A DNA stretch of 64,000 nt from assembly GCF_014155765.1 (NCBI RefSeq), contig NZ_SCKT01000002.1, positions 466,427 through 530,426 of the forward strand, given 5' to 3'. Shown here one piece after another: positions 23,245 to 32,138 of this stretch (within the stretch, counting starts at the first letter, position 1; the number at the start of each line of letters is the position of its first letter). A model generated the notes under the pieces. That model was given only the letters and a program-made list of their open reading frames with translations, did no database searches and was not told the origin of the DNA. Position numbers and translations under genes: made by a program. The DNA is from Pantoea dispersa. GTDB taxonomy: Bacteria > Pseudomonadota > Gammaproteobacteria > Enterobacterales > Enterobacteriaceae.

Positions 23245-24579
23245 ATGAAAGCTCGATACAAAGTCATCGTGGATGAATTCGCTTCCGCGATACGAACAGG
23301 CGCGCTCCTGCCGGGCGCCCGCCTGCCTACCCACAGAGCGCTGTCGGCTGAAAAGCACGTGTCACTGGCAACGGCTACCCGCGTTTACGCTGAGCTGGAA
23401 GCCATGGGGCTGGTGAGCGGAGAAACCGGAAGAGGAACATTTGTCAGGGAAATTTCGCTGCCCGCCGGGCTGGGTTTGGATCAGTACGCAGTGGCGTCTG
23501 ACGTGCTCGATCTGAACTTCAACTATCCTACGCTACCGGACCAGGCGGAACGGTTACGCCAGGCAATGCGACAGCTGGCCACATCTGGCGATCTGGCTTC
23601 ACTGTTGCGTTACCAGCCGCACGCTGGCAGGCAAAGCGACAGGGAGACAATCGCGTTATGGCTCAATGCCTCCGGCATGACCGCGTCTGCTGATGAGGTT
23701 TTGATTGTAAATGGCGCGCAGCACGGTCTTAGCGTTGCTGTTATGGGGCTGCTGAAACCCGGGGATGTGGTGGCTGTAGATGCTCTGACCTATCCTGGCT
23801 TCAAAGCCCTGGCCAGCCTCTATCATCTGGAGCTGGTGGCGATACCCGCTGATGCCAGTGGACCGGACCTGACGGCATTCAGGCAAATCTGCCAACGCCG
23901 GCGCCTGCGCGCGGTGTATACCATGCCAACACTGCATAACCCGCTTGGCTGGGTTATGAATGATGCCCAGCGCAGGGAGCTGGCCCGGATTGCCAGAACG
24001 TTCGATCTTCTTATCATCGAAGACGCGGCCTATGCATTTCTTGTCCGTCGTCCACCGCCGCCGCTTGCCACTTATGCGCCCGAAAGAACCGTTTATGTTA
24101 CCGGTTTTGCTAAAAGTGTCGCCACTGGCCTGCGCGTCGGTGCCGTGGTGTGTCCCGCTGAAATGCGAATTGCCCTGGAGCGAGCCATCAGGGCAACGAC
24201 CTGGAATACTCCCTCCCTCATGGTTTCGATTGTCTGCGACTGGATTAAAGATGGCACACTTAAACGCTTTGAGGCGCTGAAAAGACGGGACGCGCGTCAC
24301 CGGCAGGCGCTGGCGCGCAAAATACTTGTGAACTGTGAATGGGTAAGCCATGACGACTCTTACTTTATCTGGCTATCACTTCCTCAGGAAGTGAGGGCTG
24401 ACAGGCTTGTTTACCGATTGATGCAGCAACATATCTCTGTTTCCACAGCAGAACCCTTTAGCACCTCAAACTGTGTGCCGCATGCTATTCGTCTTGCTCT
24501 TGGCTCAGTCACGATGAATCAGCTGAGCGAGGCCCTGGCGAAAATTAAAGAGGCTATTGAGTATGAGATTGATCTTTGA
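23245..24579 (+). CDS. MocR/PdxR-type regulator (GntR HTH plus aminotransferase fold)
   Basis: The 444-residue protein joins an N-terminal GntR winged helix (DEFASAIRTGALLPGARLPTHRALSAEKHVSLATATRVYAELEAMGLVSGETGRGTFV, residues about 10-68) to an aminotransferase class I domain. The latter shows the NGAQHGL cofactor-phosphate loop, PTLHNPLG, DAAYAFL and the PLP lysine in TGFAKSVATGLRVG near residue 290. MocR proteins use PLP as a ligand to control vitamin B6, amino-acid or transporter genes. The start lies directly behind the palindromic operator, indicating autoregulation. The probable target is the divergent DMT transporter gene. Confidence 0.9.
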   Translation: MKARYKVIVDEFASAIRTGALLPGARLPTHRALSAEKHVSLATATRVYAELEAMGLVSGETGRGTFVREISLPAGLGLDQYAVASDVLDLNFNYPTLPDQAERLRQAMRQLATSGDLASLLRYQPHAGRQSDRETIALWLNASGMTASADEVLIVNGAQHGLSVAVMGLLKPGDVVAVDALTYPGFKALASLYHLELVAIPADASGPDLTAFRQICQRRRLRAVYTMPTLHNPLGWVMNDAQRRELARIARTFDLLIIEDAAYAFLVRRPPPPLATYAPERTVYVTGFAKSVATGLRVGAVVCPAEMRIALERAIRATTWNTPSLMVSIVCDWIKDGTLKRFEALKRRDARHRQALARKILVNCEWVSHDDSYFIWLSLPQEVRADRLVYRLMQQHISVSTAEPFSTSNCVPHAIRLALGSVTMNQLSEALAKIKEAIEYEIDL

Positions 24580-24583
24580 GCGC

Positions 24584-24610
24584 TGTCCGCTCCTCGCTCA
24601 TAAGGAACCA
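24584..24610. repeat. Degenerate GTCCGCTT hairpin copy
   Basis: TGTCCGCTCCTCGCTCATAA then GGAACCA matches hairpin A of the composite unit, with the right arm eroded. The gap 24580-25053 otherwise contains an AT-rich stretch (24780-24930) that must hold the promoter of the sugar ABC operon; I see no convincing CRP site. Confidence 0.5.
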
Positions 24611-25053
24611 TAGCTGCGTGCATGCCCGACCTGCCTCTGGTGTGGATGTGGCTTACATCATGCCCGGGCATCTGCACAGGCAGTGCAAAACCTCTTCGCC
24701 TGCTCCCGTGACGCTGTTCACAATCCGTGCAATTTAAAAGACATCGCGGTGACTTTGCAGTCATAAAACCCGTTGCGGAGTGTTTTAAATGTAACATTAT
24801 TGTTAATTAATAGATCTTTTAATGTTGTAAAATGGCAGCAAAAGCCATCATAAAGCTCAGAATCGTGCCACAACTTTCTCTAAATTAACTATTATTTAAC
24901 ATATTTAATCATTAATATTAACATTTATGGGCTTTGCTCACATTTCCATCACATCTGCGCGAAAACCTATGTACGGGTAAGTTAATCTCTGAGCGTGAAT
25001 TAAATAGCAACCGCCTGTTCCCTATATCAGAACCTCATCAGAAAGGTACCAAA

Positions 25054-26040
25054 ATGAAATTTAACCTCGCATTAGTCAGTGCATGTGTGGTTTCAGCGTG
25101 CATGTTATTCACAACACCCTCATTCGCTGCCAAACCTTACGATATCGCCGTGGTGGCCAAAGTTACCGGTATTCCGTGGTTCACCCGCATGGAAGTCGGC
25201 GTAAAAGAAGCCGCGCAGAAACTGGATGTTAACGCCTATCAGGTTGGCGCCTCGACGCCCGATCCGGCGCAGCAGGTCAAGGTGATTGAAGATCTGATTG
25301 CCAAAAAAGTTGACGCCATCATTGTGGTGCCAAACGATGCCAAAGTACTGGAGCCGGTACTGAAAAAAGCGCGCGACCAGGGCATCGTTGTATTAACCCA
25401 TGAATCGCCGGACCAGCAAATTGGTCAGTGGGATGTTGAAACCATCGACAGCCAGAAATATGCGGAAGCCAATATGGACGAGCTGGCAAAAGATATGGGT
25501 GGCAAAGGCGGTTATGCCATTTATGTCGGCTCTTTGACCGTGCCATTACATAATGCGTGGGCCAATGCGGCGATCAAATATCAGAAAGAAAAATACCCGG
25601 AGATGCATGAAGTCACGTCACGCCTGCCGGTGGCAGAAAATATTGATAAGTCATATTCCACCACGCTGGATTTAATGAAAACCTATCCTGATCTCAAAGG
25701 GATTATCGGTTTTGGCTCGCTCGGTCCGATCGGTGCCGGTCAGGCGGTTCAGCAGAAGCGGGCGAAAAATAAAATCGCGGTTGTCGGTATCGCTATGCCG
25801 GCTCAGGCTGCGCCATATCTGATGCGCGGTGACATCAAAAAAGTCCTGCTGTGGGATCCAAAAGATGCCGGTTACGCCCTGGTTTCGGTTGCCGATCAGC
25901 TGCTGCAGGGTAAAGAAGTCACTAAAGACCTGAGCATTGAAGGTCTGGGCAAAGCCGACGTCGATATGGATAAGAAAGTGATTCGCTTTAATAAAATTCT
26001 CGAAGTAACGCCAGAGAATGCGAAATCACTTGGCTTCTGA
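25054..26040 (+). CDS. Sugar ABC transporter periplasmic binding protein
   Basis: The 328-residue product has a signal peptide (MKFNLALVSACVVSACMLFT.. with cleavage near SFAAKP) and a type I periplasmic binding protein fold of the LsrB/RbsB group: YDIAVVAKVTGIPWFTRMEVGVKEAAQKLDVNAYQVG, DLIAKKVDAIIVVPNDAKVLEPVLKKARDQGIVVLTHESP, YAIYVGSLTVPLHNAW and IIGFGSLGPIGAGQAVQQK. It delivers a sugar or sugar-alcohol to the two permeases encoded after the ATPase. The start at 25054 follows AAAGGTA; the open frame runs further upstream but carries no signal sequence there. The downstream kinase points to a pentulose or pentitol as ligand. Confidence 0.87.
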   Translation: MKFNLALVSACVVSACMLFTTPSFAAKPYDIAVVAKVTGIPWFTRMEVGVKEAAQKLDVNAYQVGASTPDPAQQVKVIEDLIAKKVDAIIVVPNDAKVLEPVLKKARDQGIVVLTHESPDQQIGQWDVETIDSQKYAEANMDELAKDMGGKGGYAIYVGSLTVPLHNAWANAAIKYQKEKYPEMHEVTSRLPVAENIDKSYSTTLDLMKTYPDLKGIIGFGSLGPIGAGQAVQQKRAKNKIAVVGIAMPAQAAPYLMRGDIKKVLLWDPKDAGYALVSVADQLLQGKEVTKDLSIEGLGKADVDMDKKVIRFNKILEVTPENAKSLGF

Positions 26041-26294
26041 TCAGAATGTTTAACACCTTAATTTAACGGAGATAGATTATCTCCAGCGCCACACCAGGCA
26101 AATAGAAACAGATACGGCGTTGTATGTTGTGCTGTATCTGAACTTCTACTCAGAGATTGAAAACATATACCCTGAATAATTCGCGTCAGGCGCGGCGAAA
26201 GTCAGTGACATTCGATGAGATTTAAATAAATGATTCGGATAAGCGAACATCGCCAACACCCGGCTGGAAATAGGATGGTCAGGCTTAAGGATCT
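26041..26294. other. Intercistronic gap with two hairpins
   Basis: GGAGATA/TATCTCC (26068-26084) and CAGATAC/GTATCTG (26109-26140) form stem-loops with no T-run. In binding-protein operons such elements often stabilise the 5' mRNA so that binding protein is made in excess over the other subunits; this is likely here. No gene is visible. Confidence 0.55.
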
Positions 26295-27818
26295 ATGATG
26301 AATACGCTCAGCACGTCCCCCGCTAATGCTGAGGCCTTTATCAGCCTCGAAAAAATCAGTAAAAAGTTCCCCGGCGTATTAGCACTGGATAATGTCAGCC
26401 TGACGCTGAATAAAGGTGAAGTGCATTGTCTGGCCGGGCAGAATGGCTGCGGCAAAAGCACTATAATTAAAGTCATTTCCGGGGTTTATCAACCGGAAAA
26501 AGGCGCGGCCATCACGCTGGACGGAAAACTCTTTCATACCCTGACGCCACAGCTGTCTTCTTATTACGGCATTCAGGTTATTTATCAGGATTTGTCGTTA
26601 TTTCCCAATCTGTCAGTCGCCGAAAATATCGTTATTCACCGCTATTTACCGGGCGGTGATTTCTGGGTACATCGCGAGTCAATGCGCAAAAAAGCGCTGG
26701 CGGCGATGCAACGGGTCGGCGTTGCTCTGGATCCGGATCGTAAAGTTGAAAAGCTGTCGATCGCTGACCGCCAGTTAGTGGCAATATGCCGTGCCATCGC
26801 TGCTGACGCCAGTCTGGTGATTATGGATGAACCGACGGCGTCACTGACCCGCAGCGAGGTGAATGGTCTGCTGCGGGTGGTGAATGAACTCAAAGCCGCC
26901 GGTATCTGCGTGGTGTTCGTTAGTCACCGTCTCGATGAAGTGATGGAAGTCGCCGATCGTATCAGCGTGATGCGCGACGGCAAACTGGTCGGCACCTATC
27001 CGGCCAGTGAACTCGACAGCCATGAACTGGCGTTCCTGATGACCGGGCAGCGCTTCACCTATAGCCATCTGCCGCACCGGGCGCCCGCCGATGTGACGCC
27101 ACTGCTGGAAATCAGCCAGTTGAGTCGCAAAGGTCAGTATCACAATATTTCGCTGTCGCTGCGCCAGGGAGAAATCACGTCGATTATCGGCCTGCTCGGT
27201 TCGGGCCGCACGGAACTCTGTCTGAGCCTGTTTGGCATGAGCCAGCCGGACAGCGGAGAGATCCGCATTAACGGCAAGGTGGTGAAATTCCACTCTAACC
27301 GCGACGCCATTCGTCACGGCATCGCCTATGTGTCGGAAGACCGGCTGACGCAGGGGCTCATCATGGATCAATCCATTTATGACAACACGCTGGTATCGAT
27401 TTTCGACCAGCTGCATACCGGCGTCGGATTGATGGATCACCGCAAAGCCGCTGCGGTGGTTAAGGATCTGATCCGAGACCTGAACATTAAAGTTCCGGAC
27501 AGCAGTTTACCGGTTAAAACGCTCTCCGGCGGTAATGCCCAACGTATCGCCATCGCCAAATGGGTGGCGACGCGGCCCCATATCCTGATCCTCGATTCAC
27601 CAACGGTAGGGGTGGATATTGCCAATAAAGAAGGCATTTACCGCATTGCCCGCGATCTGGCGGAATCCGGCATGGCGGTGCTGATGATTTGCGATGAAAT
27701 CCCGGAAGCGTATTACAACAGCCATCGCGTGCTGGTGATGCGCAAAGGCGAACTGGTAGCGGAGTTCGCGCCGCACCAGAGCAGCGAGGCGCAGATTGCG
27801 GAGGTGATTAATGGGTAA
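26295..27818 (+). CDS. Sugar ABC transporter ATPase (double-domain, RbsA type)
   Basis: The 507-residue protein has two fused ABC domains. The first is complete: Walker A GQNGCGKST near residue 55, signature KLSIADRQLVAICRA, Walker B LVIMDEPTASLT and FVSHRLDEV. The second has the degenerate Walker A GLLGSGRTELC, the signature LSGGNAQRIAIAKWV and LILDSPTVGVDIANKEGIYRI, normal for RbsA/LsrA-type ATPases. It energises uptake through the two permeases encoded next. AAGGA lies before two adjacent ATGs (26295 and 26298). It overlaps the first permease gene by eight bases. Confidence 0.9.
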   Translation: MMNTLSTSPANAEAFISLEKISKKFPGVLALDNVSLTLNKGEVHCLAGQNGCGKSTIIKVISGVYQPEKGAAITLDGKLFHTLTPQLSSYYGIQVIYQDLSLFPNLSVAENIVIHRYLPGGDFWVHRESMRKKALAAMQRVGVALDPDRKVEKLSIADRQLVAICRAIAADASLVIMDEPTASLTRSEVNGLLRVVNELKAAGICVVFVSHRLDEVMEVADRISVMRDGKLVGTYPASELDSHELAFLMTGQRFTYSHLPHRAPADVTPLLEISQLSRKGQYHNISLSLRQGEITSIIGLLGSGRTELCLSLFGMSQPDSGEIRINGKVVKFHSNRDAIRHGIAYVSEDRLTQGLIMDQSIYDNTLVSIFDQLHTGVGLMDHRKAAAVVKDLIRDLNIKVPDSSLPVKTLSGGNAQRIAIAKWVATRPHILILDSPTVGVDIANKEGIYRIARDLAESGMAVLMICDEIPEAYYNSHRVLVMRKGELVAEFAPHQSSEAQIAEVING

Positions 27819-28800
27819 CAAATCGCTATCGAAACTGTTTACCCAGCACGAATTCTGGCTGGGATTACTGGTGCTGCTGCTGGTGGTGGGTCTGAGCGCC
27901 AGCAGCAGTGAATTTATGACGCTGGGTAACCTGACTGACGTCGCCACCAGCTATGCCATTCTGGGCATTCTGGCCTGTGGTCTGTTTGTGGTGCTGATTG
28001 CCGGCGGCATCGACATCTCCTTTCCCGCCGTCACCTCCATCGGTCAGTACGTGATGGCGAGCTACATCATTCATCACGGCGGCAGCTTTCCGCTGGCGTT
28101 TGCCATGTCGATGGGAATCGGGTTGCTGCTCGGCCTGGTCAACGGTTTTCTGGTGTACTGGCTGCGCGTGCCGGCCATCATTATCACCATCGCGACGCTC
28201 AACCTGTTTTACGGTTTGCTGGTGTATCTGACTAACGGTACCTGGTTGTACGGTTTCCCCGACTGGTTTATGAACGGGATCAGCTGGTTCTCCTTCACCG
28301 CCGCCGACGGTTACGACTATGGGCTGACACTGCCGCTGCTTTGCCTGCTGGGGGTGATCATCGTTACCGGCGTCCTGATGAATCGCACCCGCGTGGGCCG
28401 CCAGATTTACGCCATGGGCAGCAACCGTGACGCCGCATCGCGTCTCGGTCTGAACATCCTGCGACTGCATTTTTACGTTTACGGTTTTATGGGATTGCTG
28501 GCGGGTATTGCTGCCGTGGTACAGGCGCAAATTACCCAGTCGGTGGCACCTAATTCCCTGCTCGGTTATGAACTGACGGTGCTGGCGGCGGTGGTATTAG
28601 GCGGCACCAGCATGACCGGCGGGCGCGGCTCGCTAACCGGCACCATTCTGGGCGTGATGCTGCTGGCCTTCCTGCAAAATGGCATGACCCTGCTTAGCAT
28701 TTCATCTTACTGGCATCAGGTGTTCAGCGGCGCGATCATTCTGGTCAGCATTAGCAGCACCGCGTGGAACGAAAAACGCAAACTGGCGAAGGGGATGTGA
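27811..28800 (+). CDS. Sugar ABC transporter permease 1 (RbsC/LsrC type)
   Basis: The 329-residue membrane protein has the RbsC-like permease pattern: EFMTLGNLTDVATSYAILGILACGLFVVLIAGGIDISFPAVTSIGQYVMA, GLVNGFLVYWLRVPAIIITIATLNLFYGLLVYLTNGTWL, GRQIYAMGSNRDAASRLGLNI, then ELTVLAAVVLGGTSMTGGRGSLTGTILGVMLLA. About eight to ten helices. It is translated from an ATG inside the end of the ATPase gene and is separated from the second permease gene by one base, so the two are produced together as a heterodimeric channel. Confidence 0.9.
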   Translation: MGNKSLSKLFTQHEFWLGLLVLLLVVGLSASSSEFMTLGNLTDVATSYAILGILACGLFVVLIAGGIDISFPAVTSIGQYVMASYIIHHGGSFPLAFAMSMGIGLLLGLVNGFLVYWLRVPAIIITIATLNLFYGLLVYLTNGTWLYGFPDWFMNGISWFSFTAADGYDYGLTLPLLCLLGVIIVTGVLMNRTRVGRQIYAMGSNRDAASRLGLNILRLHFYVYGFMGLLAGIAAVVQAQITQSVAPNSLLGYELTVLAAVVLGGTSMTGGRGSLTGTILGVMLLAFLQNGMTLLSISSYWHQVFSGAIILVSISSTAWNEKRKLAKGM

Positions 28801-28801
28801 C

Positions 28802-29755
28802 ATGACAACGTTAAACCGATTCTTCCCCGGCGACCGCATCATCCGTTTGCAGTTGCTGATCATCGTGGCCGTTGCCGTGCTGTTCTCCTTTACGCTGGGT
28901 GGCAGCTTTTACAGCGTCGGCAATTTCCAGTCGATCTCCTCGCAGTTACCGATTCTGGGCATGCTGGCGCTGGGGATGGGCATTACCATGCTGACCGGCG
29001 GGATCAACCTTTCGATCATTGCCGGTGCCAACGCGTGTTCGCTGGTGATGGCGGCGATTCTGGTGGCGCATCCGAACCAGCCGGAATATGTCGCGCTGGC
29101 GCTGCTTGCGGGTCTGGGTGTGGCGCTGGTGATTGGGGTGCTCAATGGCGCGCTGATTGCCTTTATCGGGGTTTCACCAATTCTGGCGACGCTCGGCACC
29201 ATGACGCTGATCGCCGGGCTGAATATTCTGCTGACCAACGGCGCGGTCATTTCCGGCTTCCCGCCGGTAATTCAGTACCTCAGCAACGGCAGCCTGCTGG
29301 GTATCCCGGTCGCCCTGGTGTTATTCCTGCTGGTGGCGCTGCTGCTGTGGGTGTTTCTGGAACACACTACGCTCGGCCGCAGCTTGTATCTGATGGGGTC
29401 CAGCGAGCAGGCGACGCGGTTCAGTGGGGTCAACACGCATAAAGTCACCATCGCAGTGTATGTGCTTTCTGCTCTGCTGGGGTGGGGCGCGGCACTGCTG
29501 ATGATGTCCAAATTTAACTCGGCACAGGCTGGCTACGGCGACTCCTATTTGCTGGTGACCATTCTGGCCTCGGTGCTTGGCGGCATTAACCCTGACGGCG
29601 GTTTTGGCCGGGTGATTGGGCTGGTGCTGGCGCTCATCGTGCTGCAAATGCTGGAAAGCGGCCTGAACCTGATGGGCGTCAGTAGTTACCTGACCATGGC
29701 GCTGTGGGGTTGTGTCCTGATCCTGTTTATCGCTCTGCAAAACAGAAAATCATAA
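28802..29755 (+). CDS. Sugar ABC transporter permease 2 (RbsC/LsrD type)
   Basis: The 317-residue protein is a paralogue of the preceding permease: LGMLALGMGITMLTGGINLSIIAGANACSLVMAAIL, GVLNGALIAFIGVSPILATLGTMTLIAGLNILLTNGAVISGFP, GRSLYLMGSSEQATRFSGVNTHK, then SYLLVTILASVLGGINPDGGFGRVIGLVLALIVLQMLESGLNLMGVSSYL. The pair of different permeases plus a double ATPase gives a complete high-affinity importer with the protein encoded at 25054. It is followed after 28 bp by the kinase gene. Confidence 0.9.
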   Translation: MTTLNRFFPGDRIIRLQLLIIVAVAVLFSFTLGGSFYSVGNFQSISSQLPILGMLALGMGITMLTGGINLSIIAGANACSLVMAAILVAHPNQPEYVALALLAGLGVALVIGVLNGALIAFIGVSPILATLGTMTLIAGLNILLTNGAVISGFPPVIQYLSNGSLLGIPVALVLFLLVALLLWVFLEHTTLGRSLYLMGSSEQATRFSGVNTHKVTIAVYVLSALLGWGAALLMMSKFNSAQAGYGDSYLLVTILASVLGGINPDGGFGRVIGLVLALIVLQMLESGLNLMGVSSYLTMALWGCVLILFIALQNRKS

Positions 29756-29783
29756 GCGAAAGCTTTTCAAGAAAGGAAAGAAC

Positions 29784-31424
29784 ATGGCGAGTTATTTTAT
29801 TGGCGTCGACGTAGGAACCGGCAGCGCCCGCGCGGGCGTCTTCGACATGACTGGCCGTATGCTGGGCCAGGCCAGCCGGGAGATCACGCTCTACCGCCCG
29901 AAAGCTGATTTTGTTGAGCAATCCTCTGATGAGATCTGGCAGTCCGTGTGTAACGCGATTAAAGACGTGGTCAGTCAGGCGGATATCAACCCGATTCAGG
30001 TGAAAGGCATCGGTTTTGACGCCACCTGTTCGCTGGTGGTGCTGGATAAAGAAGGCAAACCGCTGACCGTCAGCCCGACCGGGCGCAGCGAGCAGAACAT
30101 TATTGTCTGGATGGATCACCGCGCTATCACGCAGGCAGAACGCATCAATGCCACCGGCCATCGCGTGCTGGAGTTTGTCGGCGGGATTATCTCGCCGGAA
30201 ATGCAGACCCCCAAACTGCTGTGGCTGAAACAGCACATGCCGACCACCTGGAGCAACGTCGGACATCTGTTCGACCTGCCGGATTTTCTCACCTGGCGCG
30301 CCACCCAGGATACTACGCGATCGCTGTGCTCAACCGTCTGCAAATGGACCTATATCGGCCATGAAGACCGCTGGGATCCGAGCTATTTCCGCCAGATTGG
30401 CCTGGAGGATTTACTGGAAAACAACGCGGCAAAGATCGGCAGCGAAGTGAAAACCATGGGTGAGCCGCTGGGGCATGGCCTGACGCAGCGCGCTGCCGCA
30501 GAGATGGGGTTAATGGCGGGCACGGCGGTCAGCGTTTCGATTATTGATGCGCACGCCGGCAGCCTCGGTATTCTCGGTGCCAGCGGCGCATCTGGCGAAT
30601 CAGCGGATTTTGACAACCGCATTGCGCTGATTGGCGGCACGTCCACGGCCCATATGGCGATGTCGCGCAGCGCGCGCTATATCGGCGGCATCTGGGGGCC
30701 GTACTATTCGGCGATTTTGCCGGATTACTGGCTGAACGAAGGCGGGCAATCTACCACCGGCGCGCTGATTGACCATGTGATTCAGTCGCATCCGTGTTAT
30801 CAGGATCTGCTTAAGCAGGGTAAAGACAGCGGCAAAACCATCTATGAGGTACTCAACGGCATTCTGCGCAAGATGGCGGGTGAACCCGAGAATATTGCCT
30901 TCCTGACCAAAGACATTCATATGCTGCCGTATTTCCACGGCAACCGCTCACCGCGTGCCAATCCGACCCTGACCGGCACGCTGACTGGCCTGAAACTGTC
31001 ACGCACACCGGAAGATATGGCGCTGCATTATCTCGCTACCATCCAGGCGCTGGCGCTTGGCACTCGCCACATTATTGAAACCATGAACCAGAGTGGTTAC
31101 TGCATTGATACCATTATGGCCAGCGGGGGCGGCACCAAAAATCCCATCTTTGTACAGGAGCACTCCAACGCGACGGGCTGCGCGATGCTGTTGCCGGAAG
31201 AGAGTGAAGCCATGTTGCTCGGCAGCGCCATGATGAGCACTGTGGCGGCGGGCGCGTACGACTCTTTGCCCGAAGCGATGGCCGCCATGAGCCGCATCGG
31301 TAAGACCATCACGCCGCAGACCAACAAAATCAAAGAGTATTACGACCGTAAGTACCGCGTATTCCATGAGATGTACAACGACAGCATGAAATACCGGCAG
31401 CTGATGCAGGGAAAAACTGAATAA
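29784..31424 (+). CDS. FGGY-family pentulose kinase (D-ribulokinase type)
   Basis: The 546-residue protein belongs to the FGGY pentulose kinase branch that includes human FGGY and yeast YDR109C (about 550 residues). Motifs: FIGVDVGTGSARAGVFD at the phosphate-1 site, VKGIGFDATCSLVVLDKEGKPL, IIVWMDHRAI, SPEMQTPKLLWLK, FDLPDFLTWRATQDTTRSLCSTVCKWTY, IIDAHAGSLG, ALIGGTSTAHM as the ATP loop, YFHGNRSPRANPTLTG and IMASGGGTKNPIFVQEHSNATG. It phosphorylates an imported (or dehydrogenase-derived) pentulose, most likely D-ribulose. The last gene of the ABC operon, with AAAGGAAAG before its ATG and a terminator after. No pentitol dehydrogenase is present, so either a pentulose is imported directly or the oxidation is done elsewhere. 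Confidence 0.88.
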   Translation: MASYFIGVDVGTGSARAGVFDMTGRMLGQASREITLYRPKADFVEQSSDEIWQSVCNAIKDVVSQADINPIQVKGIGFDATCSLVVLDKEGKPLTVSPTGRSEQNIIVWMDHRAITQAERINATGHRVLEFVGGIISPEMQTPKLLWLKQHMPTTWSNVGHLFDLPDFLTWRATQDTTRSLCSTVCKWTYIGHEDRWDPSYFRQIGLEDLLENNAAKIGSEVKTMGEPLGHGLTQRAAAEMGLMAGTAVSVSIIDAHAGSLGILGASGASGESADFDNRIALIGGTSTAHMAMSRSARYIGGIWGPYYSAILPDYWLNEGGQSTTGALIDHVIQSHPCYQDLLKQGKDSGKTIYEVLNGILRKMAGEPENIAFLTKDIHMLPYFHGNRSPRANPTLTGTLTGLKLSRTPEDMALHYLATIQALALGTRHIIETMNQSGYCIDTIMASGGGTKNPIFVQEHSNATGCAMLLPEESEAMLLGSAMMSTVAAGAYDSLPEAMAAMSRIGKTITPQTNKIKEYYDRKYRVFHEMYNDSMKYRQLMQGKTE

Positions 31425-31436
31425 ATGCGGAAGAAG

Positions 31437-31458
31437 CAGGGCTGTAATCACAGCCCTG
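31437..31458. terminator. Bidirectional terminator between the kinase and ridA-like genes
   Basis: CAGGGCTGT (31437-31445) and ACAGCCCTG (31450-31458) form a perfect 9-bp stem with a 4-base loop, between two convergent genes. The T-run is weak (TT only). Confidence 0.75.
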
Positions 31459-31479
31459 TTACGGAAGCGGCGGTTGCGG

Positions 31480-31887
31480 TTATTTTTGTCCATCCGCCTG
31501 AAGCACTCTTTTCGCCACAATCCGCATTTCTACCAGGGCATTCTCCGGAATGAACTCTGACACGCCGATGGCAGACCATGCCGGGTAGGGGGCTTTGATA
31601 TACGCATCTTTGACCTTAGAAAATACCCCGATGTGTTTTTTAAGATCGATATGAAAAGTGGTCATCTCCAGTATATGTTCATAGCCCAGTCCGGCAGCGT
31701 TTAAATACACACCCAGCTTATAAAACGCATCATGGAATTGTTCTTCAGGATGGGTACTTATCGGTTTGTCTTTCCGCGCTGCCGTCACACCGGAAAGATA
31801 CAGGGTGCCATCGGCTTCGATAACGGGAGAGAAGTGCCAGTCATGGTAATAGTGCTGAAATTCTTCAGGAACGATCGATTTTTTCAT
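31480..31887 (-). CDS. RidA-family (YjgF) protein
   Basis: The 135-residue protein has the RidA pattern: FSPVIEADGTLYLSGVTA, HDAFYKLGVYLNAAGLGYEHILEMTTFHIDLKKHIGVFSKVKDAYIKAPYPAWSAIGVSEFIPENALVEMRIVAKR. Canonical RidA has an Arg that binds the carboxylate of its enamine substrate; here the matching segment reads VEMRIVAKR, so that Arg is retained. Such proteins hydrolyse reactive enamines or imines released by PLP enzymes. The start at 31887 follows AGAGAA; the longer upstream start adds no family sequence. It is convergent with the kinase and divergent from the GlxA-type regulator. Confidence 0.83.
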   Translation of the reverse strand: MKKSIVPEEFQHYYHDWHFSPVIEADGTLYLSGVTAARKDKPISTHPEEQFHDAFYKLGVYLNAAGLGYEHILEMTTFHIDLKKHIGVFSKVKDAYIKAPYPAWSAIGVSEFIPENALVEMRIVAKRVLQADGQK

Positions 31888-32138
31888 GGTTTTTTCTCTG
31901 GTTGATGACCTGGGCAATGGCCGCCTGTTTAAAACCCTATGCCTGGCGAACTGCCCGATCGGGTACTCTTAACATAAAACGGCGCAGAAGATCCGCAGCA
32001 GGTCGGTGTCATCGCCTTTTTTATTTTTCCGCAGGTGATACCGCTGAGCGAAATCGGGTTATTGTCATCGCTCACCCTGCTTAACATCAGGCCGGACACA
32101 GTGTGGCAGACGGTGCCGGACGACTGAAGGAGACGACG

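Noticed and set aside
14273-24610. CRISPR array
   Set aside because: The repeats are hairpins scattered over kilobases with genes between them and no regular spacers; there are no cas genes.
24780-25053. CRP site before the sugar ABC operon
   Set aside because: Only a TCACA half-site is visible; the partner half does not match.
27865-28530. Long open frame antisense to the sugar ABC permease
   Set aside because: It lies wholly within a well-supported permease gene, has no ribosome site, and its His/Gln-rich composition is what the opposite strand of hydrophobic codons gives.
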